Shown here: piece after piece, positions 17,376 through 26,338 of the stretch
How the letters are laid out: each line of letters begins with the position of its first letter
Position numbering within the stretch: the stretch's first letter is position 1
From: CAWCXF01 sp963799455
Lineage (GTDB): Bacteria; Pseudomonadota; Alphaproteobacteria; Rhodobacterales; Rhodobacteraceae
NCBI GenBank assembly: GCA_963799455.1
Contig: CAWCXF010000008.1
Coordinates: 806,001-870,000, forward strand
DNA length: 64,000 bases
Direction of reading: 5' to 3'
The notes under the pieces: generated by a model
The model's database searches: none
What the model saw: the letters and a program-made list of their open reading frames with translations, nothing else
What the model was told of the DNA's origin: nothing
Made by a program: the position numbers and the translations under genes

Positions 17376-17427
17376 GCGCTCCCAGCGTGCGCTCCCGCCG
17401 AGCGCTCCTGCCGAGCGCTCCTGCCGA
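17376..17427. repeat. 13-bp tandem repeat, four copies
   Basis: Four head-to-tail units close to GCGCTCCTGCCGA, the last two identical, lying just past the 3' end of the tRNA-Leu gene. No coding sense seen. Confidence 0.8.
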
Positions 17428-17442
17428 GCGGCGCCGGCCGGG

Positions 17443-17527
17443 TGGTGCCCGCGGCGGGACTCGAACCCGCATGGCCGTGGCCGGAGGATTTTAAGTCCCC
17501 TGTGTCTGCCGATTCCACCACGCGGGC
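17443..17527 (-). tRNA. tRNA-Leu (anticodon TAA)
   Basis: On the minus strand the 7-bp acceptor stem GCCCGCG/CGCGGGC, a D arm (TGGTGGAATCGGCAGACA), a long variable arm and a T arm with GGTTCGAACCC fold well, and CCA is encoded. The loop CTTAAAA gives anticodon TAA at 17491-17493, reading the rare UUA codon. The extra-long variable arm fits tRNA-Leu. Confidence 0.95.
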
Positions 17528-17631
17528 CTTCGCTGCGGACAGGGTAGCCGGCCGGAGGGCCGGCGCAAGCCGCGCTCGGGTTCGGCGCAAGCGCCCGGGC
17601 CCGCGGCCCGCGCCCGGGCCCGCGGCCGGAC

Positions 17632-18183
17632 TCAGAGGTCGCGCTCGGGCGGGCCGTCGAGGAGCGCGCGCTCCGCGAGCCAGGGGTTGAGCCGCAGCGC
17701 CTCGCGCAGCTGCGCCTGGCCCTCCTCGTCGCGCCCCAGCCCGATGAGCGTCAGCGCCCGGCCCGACAGCACGCCCAGATGCTCGGGCGAAAGCGCCATC
17801 GCGCGGTCGAGGTCGGCCAGCGCCGCCGCGAAGTCCTGCCGCAGGAAGGAGGCGAAGCCGCGCTGGTTCCAGCCCTCGGCGTAGTCGGGGCAGTAGGCCA
17901 CCAGCTCGTCGAGCGCCGCCGCCGCGCGCTCCAGGTCGCCCCGGGCGATCATCGCCCGCCCCCGGTCGAGCAGCCCCTGCGCGCGCTCGTCGGGCGCGTC
18001 GGCCCAGATCGCCCAAAGCGCGCGCGAGGCGCCCTGGGCCTCCATCGGGCCAGGGGCCATGCGCAGCTCCCGCATCAGCGCGCGCCGCTCGTCCTCGCGG
18101 TCGGGCGGGGCCGGGCACGCGGCATCCTGCGCCGCGGCCGTGCCGGCGGTGAGGAAGGCGAGGACGACCATCGTTCGGACCAT
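17632..18183 (-). CDS. Exported tetratricopeptide-repeat protein
   Basis: A 183-residue protein with a signal peptide (MVRTMVVLAFLTAGTAAAQDA) and about three TPR units in the second half (RGRAMIARGDLERAAAALDELV, GFASFLRQDFAAALADLDRAM and GRALTLIGLGRDEEGQAQLREAL). TPR domains bind partner proteins; a periplasmic scaffold role is likely. Start at 18183 was chosen for the signal peptide; a second Met lies four codons later. It stands alone on the minus strand, 105 bp from tRNA-Leu. Confidence 0.85.
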   Translation of the reverse strand: MVRTMVVLAFLTAGTAAAQDAACPAPPDREDERRALMRELRMAPGPMEAQGASRALWAIWADAPDERAQGLLDRGRAMIARGDLERAAAALDELVAYCPDYAEGWNQRGFASFLRQDFAAALADLDRAMALSPEHLGVLSGRALTLIGLGRDEEGQAQLREALRLNPWLAERALLDGPPERDL

Positions 18184-18703
18184 GAGCCGAAGGGTGGCGC
18201 GCCGGGCCGGCGGGTCAAGGACCGCGAACGGGCCACCGGCCCTAGCCCTGGCGGGCGCCGCCTCCGTGAGACCCGGCGCGCGACCGCGCCAGGCGGCGGC
18301 GCGTGCCGTCCCGGTCCCGACCCGCGCCGGCGGGGGCGTCCGAAGGCCCCTCCCCGCGCTCGGGCGGTTCGCGGACACCACCGGCGCCCCGGCGCGATCC
18401 CGGCCTGACCGTCGAGCCATGTCGGCGCGCCGCCGGCCCCCGAGCCCCCCGCCGGTCGAAGGCGCCCACGCGCGCCGGACGGTCGGGCGATGCGCCCGTC
18501 CGCGGAGGGGGCCGTCCGGCCCGATCCGGGGCGGGCCAGGCGACGTTGCACGGACCGGCGACGACCTCGGGCGGCATCCGCGATCCGCCCGCCCCAGACA
18601 CGGCTCCACTCGGCGCGGATCCCCCTCGACGTCGGGCTCGTCGTCGGCCGGGCGGACGCGCTCGACGAGCCGAGCGCCAGCCACGGTCCATGGCGAGCGA
18701 CGG
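18184..18703. other. 520-bp region without a recognised gene
   Basis: All six frames read as Arg/Pro/Gly-rich sequence with no family features. No clear promoter or repeat beyond general GC-rich inverted repeats. Confidence 0.5.
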
Positions 18704-18913
18704 CTAGCGCGCGTCGCCGAGCGAGGCGCCGATCTGGGTCACGAACTCGCTCTGCAAGGCGACGGCGACGCCGGCGGCGACGCCGGCGGCCAGGCCGAGC
18801 GCGAAGGCGAGCAGCACCAGCGGATCAGCCGTCGGGGCGCCGCGCAGGCGCGGCTGCCGGGCCGCGGTCCGGCGGGGCAGCACGCGCGTGAAGGTCCGGA
18901 GCCATGATCCCAT
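18704..18913 (-). CDS. Possible small single-pass membrane protein
   Basis: A 69-residue frame with a basic N terminus (MGSWLRTFTRVLPRRTAARQ), one strong membrane helix (about residues 31-53, LVLLAFALGLAAGVAAGVAVAL) and a short polar tail. Third positions are G/C. It is downstream of and co-oriented with suhB. No family recognised; it could be chance, but the membrane segment and composition look natural. Confidence 0.5.
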   Translation of the reverse strand: MGSWLRTFTRVLPRRTAARQPRLRGAPTADPLVLLAFALGLAAGVAAGVAVALQSEFVTQIGASLGDAR

Positions 18914-18991
18914 GACGCCGCTTTGCCCTCGTCATGGGGCGAGGGCAGGGCGAGCGTGAGGCGATTGCGCGGCGGGGCGTCCGCGCGGGCC

Positions 18992-19783
18992 TCAGGCGTC
19001 GCGCACGATCGCGGCGAAGCGGTCGAACAGCGGCCCGTTGCAGGCCACCACCGCGCCGTCGGCGAGGATGTCGCCCTCGCGGTCGATCGGCTCCGCCAGG
19101 CCCCCCGCCTCACGCAGGATCACCAGCCCCGCGGCGACGTCCCAGGGGTTGATCCCGCGCTCCCAGTAGCCCTCGTAGCGGCCCGCCGCGACGTAGGCCA
19201 GGTCGAGCGCCGCCGCGCCCCAGCGCCGCACGCCCGCGCAGACCGGCAGGAGCCGCGCGAGATCCTGGAGCGTCGCGGGCAGGTCCGGGCGCCCGCCGAA
19301 GGGCAGCCCCGTGGCGAACACGCTCTCGATCATCGCGCGCCGGCCCGAGACGCGCAGACGGGTCTCGTTGAGATGGGCGCCTTGCCCGCGCTCGGCGGTG
19401 AAGATCTCGTCCTTGGCCGGGTCGAAGATCACGCCGGCCACCACCTCGCCCTTGTGCTCGAGCGCGACCGAGACGGCCCAGTGCGGCATGCCGTGGAGGA
19501 AGTTGGTCGTGCCGTCCAAGGGGTCCACGATCCAGCGCCGCGTCGGGTCGGCGCCGGGGATCTCGGCGCCCCCCTCCTCGGCGAGCCAGCCGTAGTTCGG
19601 CCGCGCGCCCATCAGCTCCTCCTTGAGGATGGCCTCCGAGGCGATGTCGGCCTTGGAGACGAAGTCGCCCGGCCCCTTGGCGCCGACCTGGAGGTTCTCG
19701 ACCTCGCGGAAGTCCTTGACGAGCGAGCGCCCGGCCTTGCGCACGGCCTTGACCATGACGTTGAGGTTGGCGCTGCCCTTCAT
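18992..19783 (-). CDS. suhB: Inositol monophosphatase family protein (SuhB-like)
   Basis: A 263-residue Mg-dependent phosphatase. The family motif WIVDPLDGTTNF, the WLAEEGG metal Glu before it and the second motif GINPWDVAAG are intact. Members dephosphorylate inositol-1-phosphate and related sugar phosphates, and SuhB also acts in rRNA antitermination in E. coli. I chose the ATG at 19781-19783, which follows AGGAGAC. A good sigma-70-like promoter lies 114 bp upstream. Confidence 0.93.
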   Translation of the reverse strand: MKGSANLNVMVKAVRKAGRSLVKDFREVENLQVGAKGPGDFVSKADIASEAILKEELMGARPNYGWLAEEGGAEIPGADPTRRWIVDPLDGTTNFLHGMPHWAVSVALEHKGEVVAGVIFDPAKDEIFTAERGQGAHLNETRLRVSGRRAMIESVFATGLPFGGRPDLPATLQDLARLLPVCAGVRRWGAAALDLAYVAAGRYEGYWERGINPWDVAAGLVILREAGGLAEPIDREGDILADGAVVACNGPLFDRFAAIVRDA

Positions 19784-19800
19784 GTCGTCTCCTGATCTGC

Positions 19801-19854
19801 CCGCAACGACGGGTGCGCCCGCAGCGACGGGTGGGCCCGCAGCGACGGGGGCGG
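19801..19854. repeat. 18-bp tandem repeat, three copies, in the suhB leader
   Basis: Three near-identical 18-bp units (CCGCAGCGACGGGTGGGC type) lie between the promoter and start of suhB, inside the presumed 5' untranslated region. Confidence 0.7.
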
Positions 19855-19896
19855 CCGTGGCGGCGGCGCGTCCCGCTGCCGCGGAGGCGGCCCGCG

Positions 19897-19925
19897 CGTA
19901 TAGGCGCCCAGACGGCGGGTGCCAA
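19897..19925 (-). promoter_or_regulatory. Putative sigma-70 promoter of suhB
   Basis: On the minus strand, TTGGCA and TATACG are 17 bp apart, close to the consensus for both hexamers and clearly less G+C-rich than the surroundings. Confidence 0.5.
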
Positions 19926-19997
19926 GCCGGTCGGCCTGCGCCGTCGCCGTCGGGACCGGGCGCGGAGCCCTGCGATCCGCGACACGCGCCGCGGCGC

Positions 19998-20026
19998 TTG
20001 GCCGACGCGCCGATCCGGGCTAGGTG
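19998..20026 (+). promoter_or_regulatory. Putative sigma-70 promoter of metF
   Basis: TTGGCC and TAGGTG with a 17-bp spacer, ending 33 bp before the metF ATG. It is divergent from the suhB promoter in a 276-bp gap. Confidence 0.4.
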
Positions 20027-20059
20027 CGGCGATGCCGCGATGCCGCATACGGAGCCGCC

Positions 20060-20911
20060 ATGACCGCCGTCTCGTTCGAGGTCTTCCCGCCGCGCAGCGT
20101 GCTCGCCGCCTTCCGCCTCCAGGACGCGCTGCGCGCGCTGGCACCTGTCGGCCCCGAATACGTGTCCGTCACCTACGGCGCCGGCGGCTCGACCCGCGGG
20201 CTGACGATCGAGACGATGCGCGCGATCAAGCGCGGGATGGGCCTCGACGTGGCGGGGCACCTCACCTGCGTCGGCGCCTCGCGCTCCGAGACCATGGATT
20301 CAGCCGAGGCGTATCACGAGGAGGGCGCGCGCGAGGTGGTGGCGCTGCGCGGCGACCCGGTGGACGGCGGCGCCTTCTCGGCCCATCCCGACGGCTTCCC
20401 CGACGCCTGCGCGCTGGTCTCGGCGCTGGCCGCGACGGGACGGCACCGCATCCATGTCGGCGCCTACCCCGACCCCCACCCCGAAGCCTCCGGCGAGGGC
20501 GCCGACGTGGCCTGGCTCAAACGCAAGATCGACGCGGGCGCCCATGCCGCGATCACGCAGTTCTTCTTCGAGGCCGACACCTACTTCCGCTTCCGCGACG
20601 CCGCCCGCGACGCCGGGATCGCGGCGCCGATCGTGCCGGGCGTGCTCCCGGTCGGGCGCTGGGCCAAGGTCTCGCGCTTCGCCCGCTCGTGCGGCGCGCG
20701 GATCCCCGACTGGGTGGAGGAGGCGTTCGCGCGGGCGGGCCCGGAGGGCGAGGCGGCGCTCGGCGCCGACCTCGCGGCCGAGCTCTGCGGCCGGCTGATC
20801 GAGGGGGGCGTGGACACGATCCACTTCTACGCGCTCAACCAGGCCGAACCGACGCTGGAGGTCTGCCGTCGCCTCGGGCTCGGCGACGCCGCCCGGCGCG
20901 ACGCGGCCTGA
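20060..20911 (+). CDS. metF: Methylenetetrahydrofolate reductase
   Basis: A 283-residue FAD-dependent reductase that makes 5-methyltetrahydrofolate for methionine synthesis. N-terminal SFEVFPPRS, the YVSVTYGAGGSTR segment, HLTCVGASR, VALRGDP and AAITQFFFEADTYFRF match the MetF family; ends near HFYALNQAEPTLEVC. Start at the ATG at 20060 (MTAVSFEV). The next gene, a thioesterase, starts 28 bp later and may be cotranscribed. Confidence 0.96.
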   Translation: MTAVSFEVFPPRSVLAAFRLQDALRALAPVGPEYVSVTYGAGGSTRGLTIETMRAIKRGMGLDVAGHLTCVGASRSETMDSAEAYHEEGAREVVALRGDPVDGGAFSAHPDGFPDACALVSALAATGRHRIHVGAYPDPHPEASGEGADVAWLKRKIDAGAHAAITQFFFEADTYFRFRDAARDAGIAAPIVPGVLPVGRWAKVSRFARSCGARIPDWVEEAFARAGPEGEAALGADLAAELCGRLIEGGVDTIHFYALNQAEPTLEVCRRLGLGDAARRDAA

Positions 20912-20938
20912 GGCGCGCGCGCGGCGCCCCCTGGCCCG

Positions 20939-21430
20939 ATGGAGAGCCCCATGCAGCACGCGGCCCGCGGCCCCGAGGATCTCCCCACGCACGAGCAGAT
21001 GCTGTCGATGTCGGGGCTGGAGTTCATGCGCGCGATGCGCGAGGGCCGCCTCGCGGGGCCGCCCATTGCCGGCGCGCTGGGCTACGAGCTCCACGCGGTC
21101 GAGGAGGGCCGCGTGGTGTTCCGCGGCACGCCGCGCTTCGAGTTCACCAACCCGATGGGGACGGTGCATGGCGGCTGGTACGGCACGCTCCTGGACAGCG
21201 CGATGGCCTGCGCGGTGCTGACGAAGCTGCCGCGAGGGGCCTTCTACACGACGCTCGAATACAAGGTGAACGTCGTGCGCGCGATCCCGCTGGGCGCCGA
21301 GATCCTGTGCGAGGGGACGGCGCTCCATGTCGGGCGCACCACGGGCGTCGCCACGGGCGAGATCCGCGGCGTCGAGGACGGCCGCCTCCACGCCACGGGA
21401 TCGACCACCTGCATCGTCATGCAGGGTTAG
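20939..21430 (+). CDS. PaaI-family hotdog thioesterase
   Basis: A 163-residue single-hotdog acyl-CoA thioesterase. The family core FTNPMGTVHGGWYGTLLDSAMACAV contains the HGG signature with the Asp in the following helix. Members hydrolyse phenylacetyl-type or other acyl-CoA thioesters; the substrate is not evident. A second Met (MQHAARG) four codons in is an alternative start. Probably cotranscribed with metF. Confidence 0.9.
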   Translation: MESPMQHAARGPEDLPTHEQMLSMSGLEFMRAMREGRLAGPPIAGALGYELHAVEEGRVVFRGTPRFEFTNPMGTVHGGWYGTLLDSAMACAVLTKLPRGAFYTTLEYKVNVVRAIPLGAEILCEGTALHVGRTTGVATGEIRGVEDGRLHATGSTTCIVMQG

Positions 21431-21673
21431 CGCCGCGGGATCGGCCTGGATCGCCTCACCCCGGTCATGGCGGGCGCCGCCCGGCAGGGGGCGCCGCGAT
21501 CCGGCGGGCGGCGGGGGGGCCGCGAGAGGGCAGGCCGGCCCACCCCGACCCAAGACGGATGAGCCGCATGCCGATCCGGACCGCCCGGGCGAAGCGCCGC
21601 CCGCCCGCCGCGCGCCGTCCCGAGGCCTCCGGTCCGCGAACAGCGCTCCGTCATGCGGGGTCGGCGCCGCGAC

Positions 21674-23980
21674 CTATTCGGCGGCGACCGCCTGGCCCTG
21701 CATCGCCTCCCACATGCGCATCGGCGTGAAGGGCATCTGGACCGGGCCCACGCCGAGCGGCGCCACGGCGTCGGTGACGGCGTTGGCGACGGCGGCGAGC
21801 GCGCCCACCGTGCCGGCCTCGCCGCAGCCCTTCATGCCGAGCACGTTGGCCGTCGAGGGCACGGGCTCGGAGTAGAAGGCGATCATCGGCACGTCCTGCG
21901 CGCGCGGCATGGCGTAGTCCATGAAGGTGGCCGTCAGGAGCTGGCCGTCCGCGTCGTAGACGGTGTGCTCGGCGATCGCCTGGCCGATGCCCTGGGCCAC
22001 CCCGCCATGGACCTGGCCCTCGGCCAGCAGCGGGTTGATGAGGTTGCCGAAATCGTCCGTCACGGTGTAGCGGGTGACGGCGACGCGCCCCGTGTCGGGG
22101 TCGATCTCGACCTCGGCCACATGCGCGCCGTTGGGGAAGGAGCGCCCCGGCAGCGTCGCGCGCCTCTCGTGGACCAGGAGGTCGGTGCGCCCCTTCGCGC
22201 GCGCCATCTCGGCCGCCTCCAGCATCGTCGGTGCGAGGTTCGAGCCCTTCACCCGGAAGCGCTGGTCGTCGAAGGACACGTCCGCGGCGTCCGCCCCTGC
22301 CTCCTCGGCGAGGAAGGCCCCGAACGCCTCGACCATGGCGCCGACGGTGGCGAGCGTCGCGCTGCCTTGCGTCGTCACCGAGCGCGAGCCGCCCGTCCCG
22401 CCGCCCTGCGCGATGAGGTCCGAGTCGCCCTGCACGACGCGGATCGCCTCGACCGGCACGCCGGTCTGGTCCGACAGGAACTGGGCGTAGACGGTCTCGT
22501 GCCCCTGCCCGTTCGACTGGGTGCCGACGTAGAGCGACACCGCGCCGTCCTCGTGGAACTCGACCTTCGCGCCCTCGGACGGGTCGCCCAGGATCGACTC
22601 GATGTAGTAGCACAGGCCCTGGCCGAGGAGCTTGCCGCGGGCGCGGGCCGCCTCCCTGCGCGCCGCGAACCCGTCCGCGTCGGCCTCCCCGCGCACCCGG
22701 TCCATGACGCGCGCGAAGTCGCCCACGTCGTAGGTCTCGCCCGCGGCGGTCTCGTAGGGGAACTCACGGATGAAGTTCACGCGGCGAAGCTCCCACGGGT
22801 CCACGCCCAGCTCGCGCGCGGCCTGGTCCATCATGCGCTCGAGCACGTAGATCGCCTCGGGCCGCCCCGCGCCGCGATAGGCGTCCACCTGCACCGTGTT
22901 GGTGAACACGGCCCGCGTGCGCATGAACGCCGCCTGCACGTCGTAGCACCCCGTGAACACGCGGGAGAACAGGAAGCCCTGGATGAGCTGCGCGAACTGC
23001 GAGCAGTAGGCGCCGAGGTTCGACAGCGTGTCCACACGGTAGCCGACGAGCTTGTTTGCCTCGTCGAAGGCCATCTCGGCCGTCGAGACGAGGTCGCGCC
23101 CGGCGTGGTCCGACAGCATCGACTCGGTGCGCTCGGCCATCCAGCGCACGGGCCGGCCCGCGAGCTTCGCGGCGAAGGCCACCAGGATCTCCTCGGGATA
23201 GGGCGCGCCCTTCATGCCGAAGCCGCCGCCCACGTCGGGGGTCGTCACGCGCACGCGGCCCTCGTCGATCCGCAGCACGCGCGCGAGCTCGGCGCGGTTG
23301 GTCCACACCCCCTGGCCGTTGACGCACAGATGCACCCGGCCGTCCGTCTCGGGGTCGCCCGTCCACTCGGCCCAGGCGCCGCGGGGCTCCATCGAGTTGG
23401 CGATCACGCGGTTGTCGGCGATCTCCATCCGCACGGTGCGCGCGGCACGCCCGAAGGCCTCCTCGACCGCGGCCTCGTCGCCGAGCGCCCAGTCGAAGGC
23501 CAAATTGTCGGGCGCCTCGTCGTGCAGCGCCTCCCCGCCCGGCTCGACCTCCATGTGGGCGGGCCGCTCGGCGAGGTCGGGGATGATCAGCTCGGCCGCG
23601 TCGCGCGCCTGGTCGAGCGTCCCGGCCACCACCACGGCCAGGGGCTCGCCCACGTAGCGCACCCGGCCGCGGGCCAGCAGCGGCCGCTCGGGGGCCGCGG
23701 CGGGCGAGCCGTCGCGGTTCTTCACCGTGTGGTAGGACATGGTGTCGTCGAGCCCGGCCTTCGCCAGATCCTCGGCCGTCAGCACGCAGGCGACGCCTGG
23801 CGCCCCGCGCGCCGCGTCGGCGTCGATGCCCTGGATGTCGGCATGCGCCACGGTCGATCGCACGACGACGGCGTGCAGCGCGCCCTCGGGCGCGATGTCG
23901 TCCACGTAGCGGCCCTGCCCAGTGAGGAAGCGCGCGTCCTCCAGGCGGCGGACGGGCTGAGACCTGCCGAACTTCTCCAT
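21674..23980 (-). CDS. Xanthine dehydrogenase/CoxL-family molybdopterin subunit, form II type
   Basis: A 768-residue large subunit of the molybdenum hydroxylase family. The active-site loop reads AYRGAGR at residues 367-373, the form II pattern, not the AYXCSFR of true carbon monoxide dehydrogenase. The catalytic base Glu is E721 (GCGEAGT). The Q-loop VGGGFGMKG is also intact. The chosen ATG at 23978-23980 gives MEKFGRSQPVRR, a usual N terminus. The expected Fe-S (CoxS) and FAD (CoxM) subunits are not adjacent on either side, so it is an orphan here. The substrate is unknown; aldehydes or N-heterocycles are typical. Confidence 0.92.
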   Translation of the reverse strand: MEKFGRSQPVRRLEDARFLTGQGRYVDDIAPEGALHAVVVRSTVAHADIQGIDADAARGAPGVACVLTAEDLAKAGLDDTMSYHTVKNRDGSPAAAPERPLLARGRVRYVGEPLAVVVAGTLDQARDAAELIIPDLAERPAHMEVEPGGEALHDEAPDNLAFDWALGDEAAVEEAFGRAARTVRMEIADNRVIANSMEPRGAWAEWTGDPETDGRVHLCVNGQGVWTNRAELARVLRIDEGRVRVTTPDVGGGFGMKGAPYPEEILVAFAAKLAGRPVRWMAERTESMLSDHAGRDLVSTAEMAFDEANKLVGYRVDTLSNLGAYCSQFAQLIQGFLFSRVFTGCYDVQAAFMRTRAVFTNTVQVDAYRGAGRPEAIYVLERMMDQAARELGVDPWELRRVNFIREFPYETAAGETYDVGDFARVMDRVRGEADADGFAARREAARARGKLLGQGLCYYIESILGDPSEGAKVEFHEDGAVSLYVGTQSNGQGHETVYAQFLSDQTGVPVEAIRVVQGDSDLIAQGGGTGGSRSVTTQGSATLATVGAMVEAFGAFLAEEAGADAADVSFDDQRFRVKGSNLAPTMLEAAEMARAKGRTDLLVHERRATLPGRSFPNGAHVAEVEIDPDTGRVAVTRYTVTDDFGNLINPLLAEGQVHGGVAQGIGQAIAEHTVYDADGQLLTATFMDYAMPRAQDVPMIAFYSEPVPSTANVLGMKGCGEAGTVGALAAVANAVTDAVAPLGVGPVQMPFTPMRMWEAMQGQAVAAE

Positions 23981-24355
23981 GTCGTGCTCCTGCATCGGGC
24001 GCCTCGAAGGCGGGCGCGGCAGACGTAGCGCGCCCCAGGCGCGATGCCCAGCGCGTCCGCGCGACGCGACCCGAGCGCGGGCTGCGGACCGGAGCGCCGA
24101 CGCGGACCGGAACGCCGGCGCGGTCCGAGCGCGGACAGCGGTTCGGACCGCCGGCCCGACCGGACCATCGGCCCGACCGCATCGGCGGCCCGACCGGAGC
24201 GGCGGTTCGTTCGGAGCCCTCGGCCTGCGCGCGAGGCCGGCCCCTCGGCTCGATGCCGCGCCCCGTTCCCGAGGCGGCGAGCGCGCGCGGGCTCAAGTTC
24301 CGCTTGAATGTCAATCTAAAGTTGGAAATGACGACCCGGATCCGGGGGACACGCC
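23981..24355. other. 375-bp gap with degenerate tandem repeats upstream of valS
   Basis: No gene seen. 24084-24137 holds three 18-bp units (GCGGACCGGAGCGCCGAC type) and further degenerate CGGCCCGACCG repeats run to about 24205. The last 50 bp before valS are noticeably richer in A+T and probably hold its promoter. Confidence 0.6.
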
Positions 24356-26065
24356 ATGGACAAGACCTTCGACGCCGCCGCGGCCGAGCCGCGGATCACG
24401 CAGGCCTGGGAGGCCGCGGGCGCCTTCCGGGCGGGCGCGGGCGCCTCTCGCGCGCAGACCTTCTGCGTGATGATCCCGCCGCCCAACGTGACGGGCTCGC
24501 TGCACATCGGGCACGCGTTCAACAACACGCTCCAGGACGTGCTGGTGCGCTGGCACCGGATGCGCGGCTTCGACACGCTCTGGCAGCCCGGCCAGGACCA
24601 CGCCGGCATCGCCACGCAGATGGTCGTCGAGCGGGAGTTGGCGAAAGAGGGGAAGCGGCGCACCGACCCTGACTTGGGCCGCGAGAAATTTGTGGAACTC
24701 GTCTGGGAGCAGAAGGAGCGCTCGGGCGGCACGATCATCGAGCAGTTGAAGCGCCTCGGCGCCTCCTGCGACTGGTCGCGCAACGACTTCACGATGGACG
24801 AGCACTATCAAGTCGCGGTTCGAAAGGTGTTCGTGGACCTCTACGACAAGGGCATCGTCTACCGCGGCAAGCGGCTGGTGAACTGGGATCCCCACTTCGA
24901 GACCGCGATCTCGGACCTCGAGGTCGAGAACGTCGAGGCCGCGGGCCACATGTGGCACTTCCGCTACCCGCTCGCGGGCGGCGAGACCTACGAATACGTC
25001 GAGCGCGACGAGGACGGCCGCGAGACCCTGCGCGAGACGCGCGATTACATCTCCATCGCCACCACGCGGCCCGAGACGATGCTGGGCGACGGGGCCGTGG
25101 CTGTCCACCCCTCCGACGAGCGCTACGCGCCCATCGTCGGCAAGCTCTGCGAGATCCCCGTGGGCCCGCGCGAGCACCGCCGGCTGATCCCGATCGTCAC
25201 CGACGAGTATCCCGACCCGGCCTTCGGCTCGGGCGCCGTCAAGATCACCGGCGCGCACGACTTCAACGACTACGCCGTCGCCACCCGCAACGGCATCCCG
25301 CTCTACCGGCTGATGGACACGCGCGCGGCGATGCGCACCGACGGGTTGCCCTACGAGGAGGCGGCTGGGATCGCGGGCGAGATCGCGCGCGGCGAGCGCG
25401 AGGCCGGCGACGTCGAGGCCCTCAACCTCGTGCCCGAGGACCTGCGCGGGCTCGACCGGCTGGAGGCCCGCGCCCGCGTCGTGGCGCAGATCACCGCCGA
25501 GGGGCTGGCCGTCATGGTGCCTTCGACCGACCCGAGGCTCGGCGCGCCCGGCAAGGGGAGCGCGTCGCGGGAGGGAGGCCGGGGCGCGGGGGATGCGGAG
25601 CCCGGCGCCCCGGCCCCCGAGCCGGGGCCTCGATCCATTGGCGCGGAGGCCCCGGATCAAGTCCGGGGCGCCGGGGGCATGACGGCCCCGGTCGAGCCCG
25701 AGGAGGGCGGGGAGGCGCGGGCCGACGCCCTCGTCCCCCTGGTCGAGCCGAAGCTGATCGTGCAGCCGATGGGCGACCGCTCGAAGGTCGTCATCGAGCC
25801 GATGCTGACCGACCAGTGGTTCGTGGACACCGACCGGATCGTCGGGCCGGCCATCGACTCGGTGCGCGAGGGGATGGCGAGGCCCGAGGGCTCCGTGGAG
25901 GGCACGCGGATCCTGCCCGAGCAGGACGCCAAGGTCTACTTCAACTGGCTGGAGGCCATCGAGCCCTGGTGCATCTCGCGCCAGCTTTGGTGGGGACATC
26001 GGATCCCGGTTTGGTATGGCCACCTCTGCATCTGTGCGGGCACGGAGTGCCTTCGGCTCAAGTGA
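24356..26065 (+). pseudogene. valS: Valyl-tRNA synthetase, N-terminal part (reading frame broken)
   Basis: The first 550 or so residues of ValRS, which charges tRNA-Val. The HIGH motif (PPPNVTGSLHIGH, about residues 40-52), the editing domain (IATTRPETMLGDGAVAVHP) and the following catalytic segment (WCISRQLWWGHRIPVWYG, about 540-555) are intact. After WYG at about 26018 the homology stops, and the frame ends at TGA 26063 after 15 unrelated residues. An in-frame Gly/Pro/Ala-rich insert of about 75 residues (25530-25740) carries two hairpin palindromes. The rest of the gene continues in another frame from about 26335. An essential gene in two frames means an error, a programmed event, or that a second valS exists elsewhere. 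Confidence 0.85.
25551..25683. repeat. REP-like double palindrome inserted in frame in valS
   Basis: Two hairpins sit close together: 25607-25628 (8-bp arms GCCCCGGC/GCCGGGGC) and 25649-25669 (8-bp arms GCCCCGGA/TCCGGGGC around TCAAG). This CCCCGGATCAAGTCCGGGG type resembles the palindromic elements scattered through many alphaproteobacterial genomes. Here it is read through in frame and adds a Gly/Pro/Ala-rich insert to ValRS. Edges are approximate. Confidence 0.7.
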
Positions 26066-26338
26066 AAGAAGCAGGAGAGGATACTCGGGTGATCTGCAAG
26101 CTCAATGGGGACAGATTCGCATCGTCTCGATGATGTTGGAGACAGCGAGTTTCTGTTCCGCTTCTGGCTTTAAACGCAGCCAAGGCGAAAGGCTAGCCCG
26201 AGACTACGTTTCCAAGGCGTTCAGATGAGCTAGGCGTCAACTTGCGTGAAGTGCCGATCAGACACTTCGAGATTGTCTCGGACGTGTTGGATTACATACC
26301 GGCCGGTCAACTTGCTGACCTCGCCGTATTGCCACTTT
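26018..26338. other. Lower-G+C segment splitting valS
   Basis: About 320 bp with roughly half G+C, against about 75 percent around it. It contains stops in all three forward frames and separates the WYG and WRDPDVLDTW blocks of ValRS. Frame 1 is open from 26233 into the C-terminal part (LREVPIRHFEIVSDVLDYIP). A 6-bp hairpin (26248-26268) and a 7-bp long-range pairing (26198-26204 with 26275-26281) exist but are not more than chance would give. No transposase, inverted ends or target duplication seen. Origin unknown. Confidence 0.7.

Noticed and set aside
17209..17427. Integration site next to tRNA-Leu
   Set aside because: There is no integrase, phage gene or duplicated tRNA end nearby; the repeats are short local tandems.
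21674..23980. Carbon monoxide dehydrogenase
   Set aside because: The active-site loop is AYRGAGR, not AYXCSFR, and coxM/coxS are absent.
26016..26228. 70-codon frame in the low-G+C segment
   Set aside because: It begins inside the last valS codons, has no ribosome site and no recognisable family; probably chance.
26018..26338. Group I intron in valS
   Set aside because: I found a 7-bp pairing (26198-26204 with 26275-26281) and a hairpin that could be P7 and P8, but not the P and Q core sequences, and such pairings occur by chance in 300 bases. Not called; a covariance search would decide.
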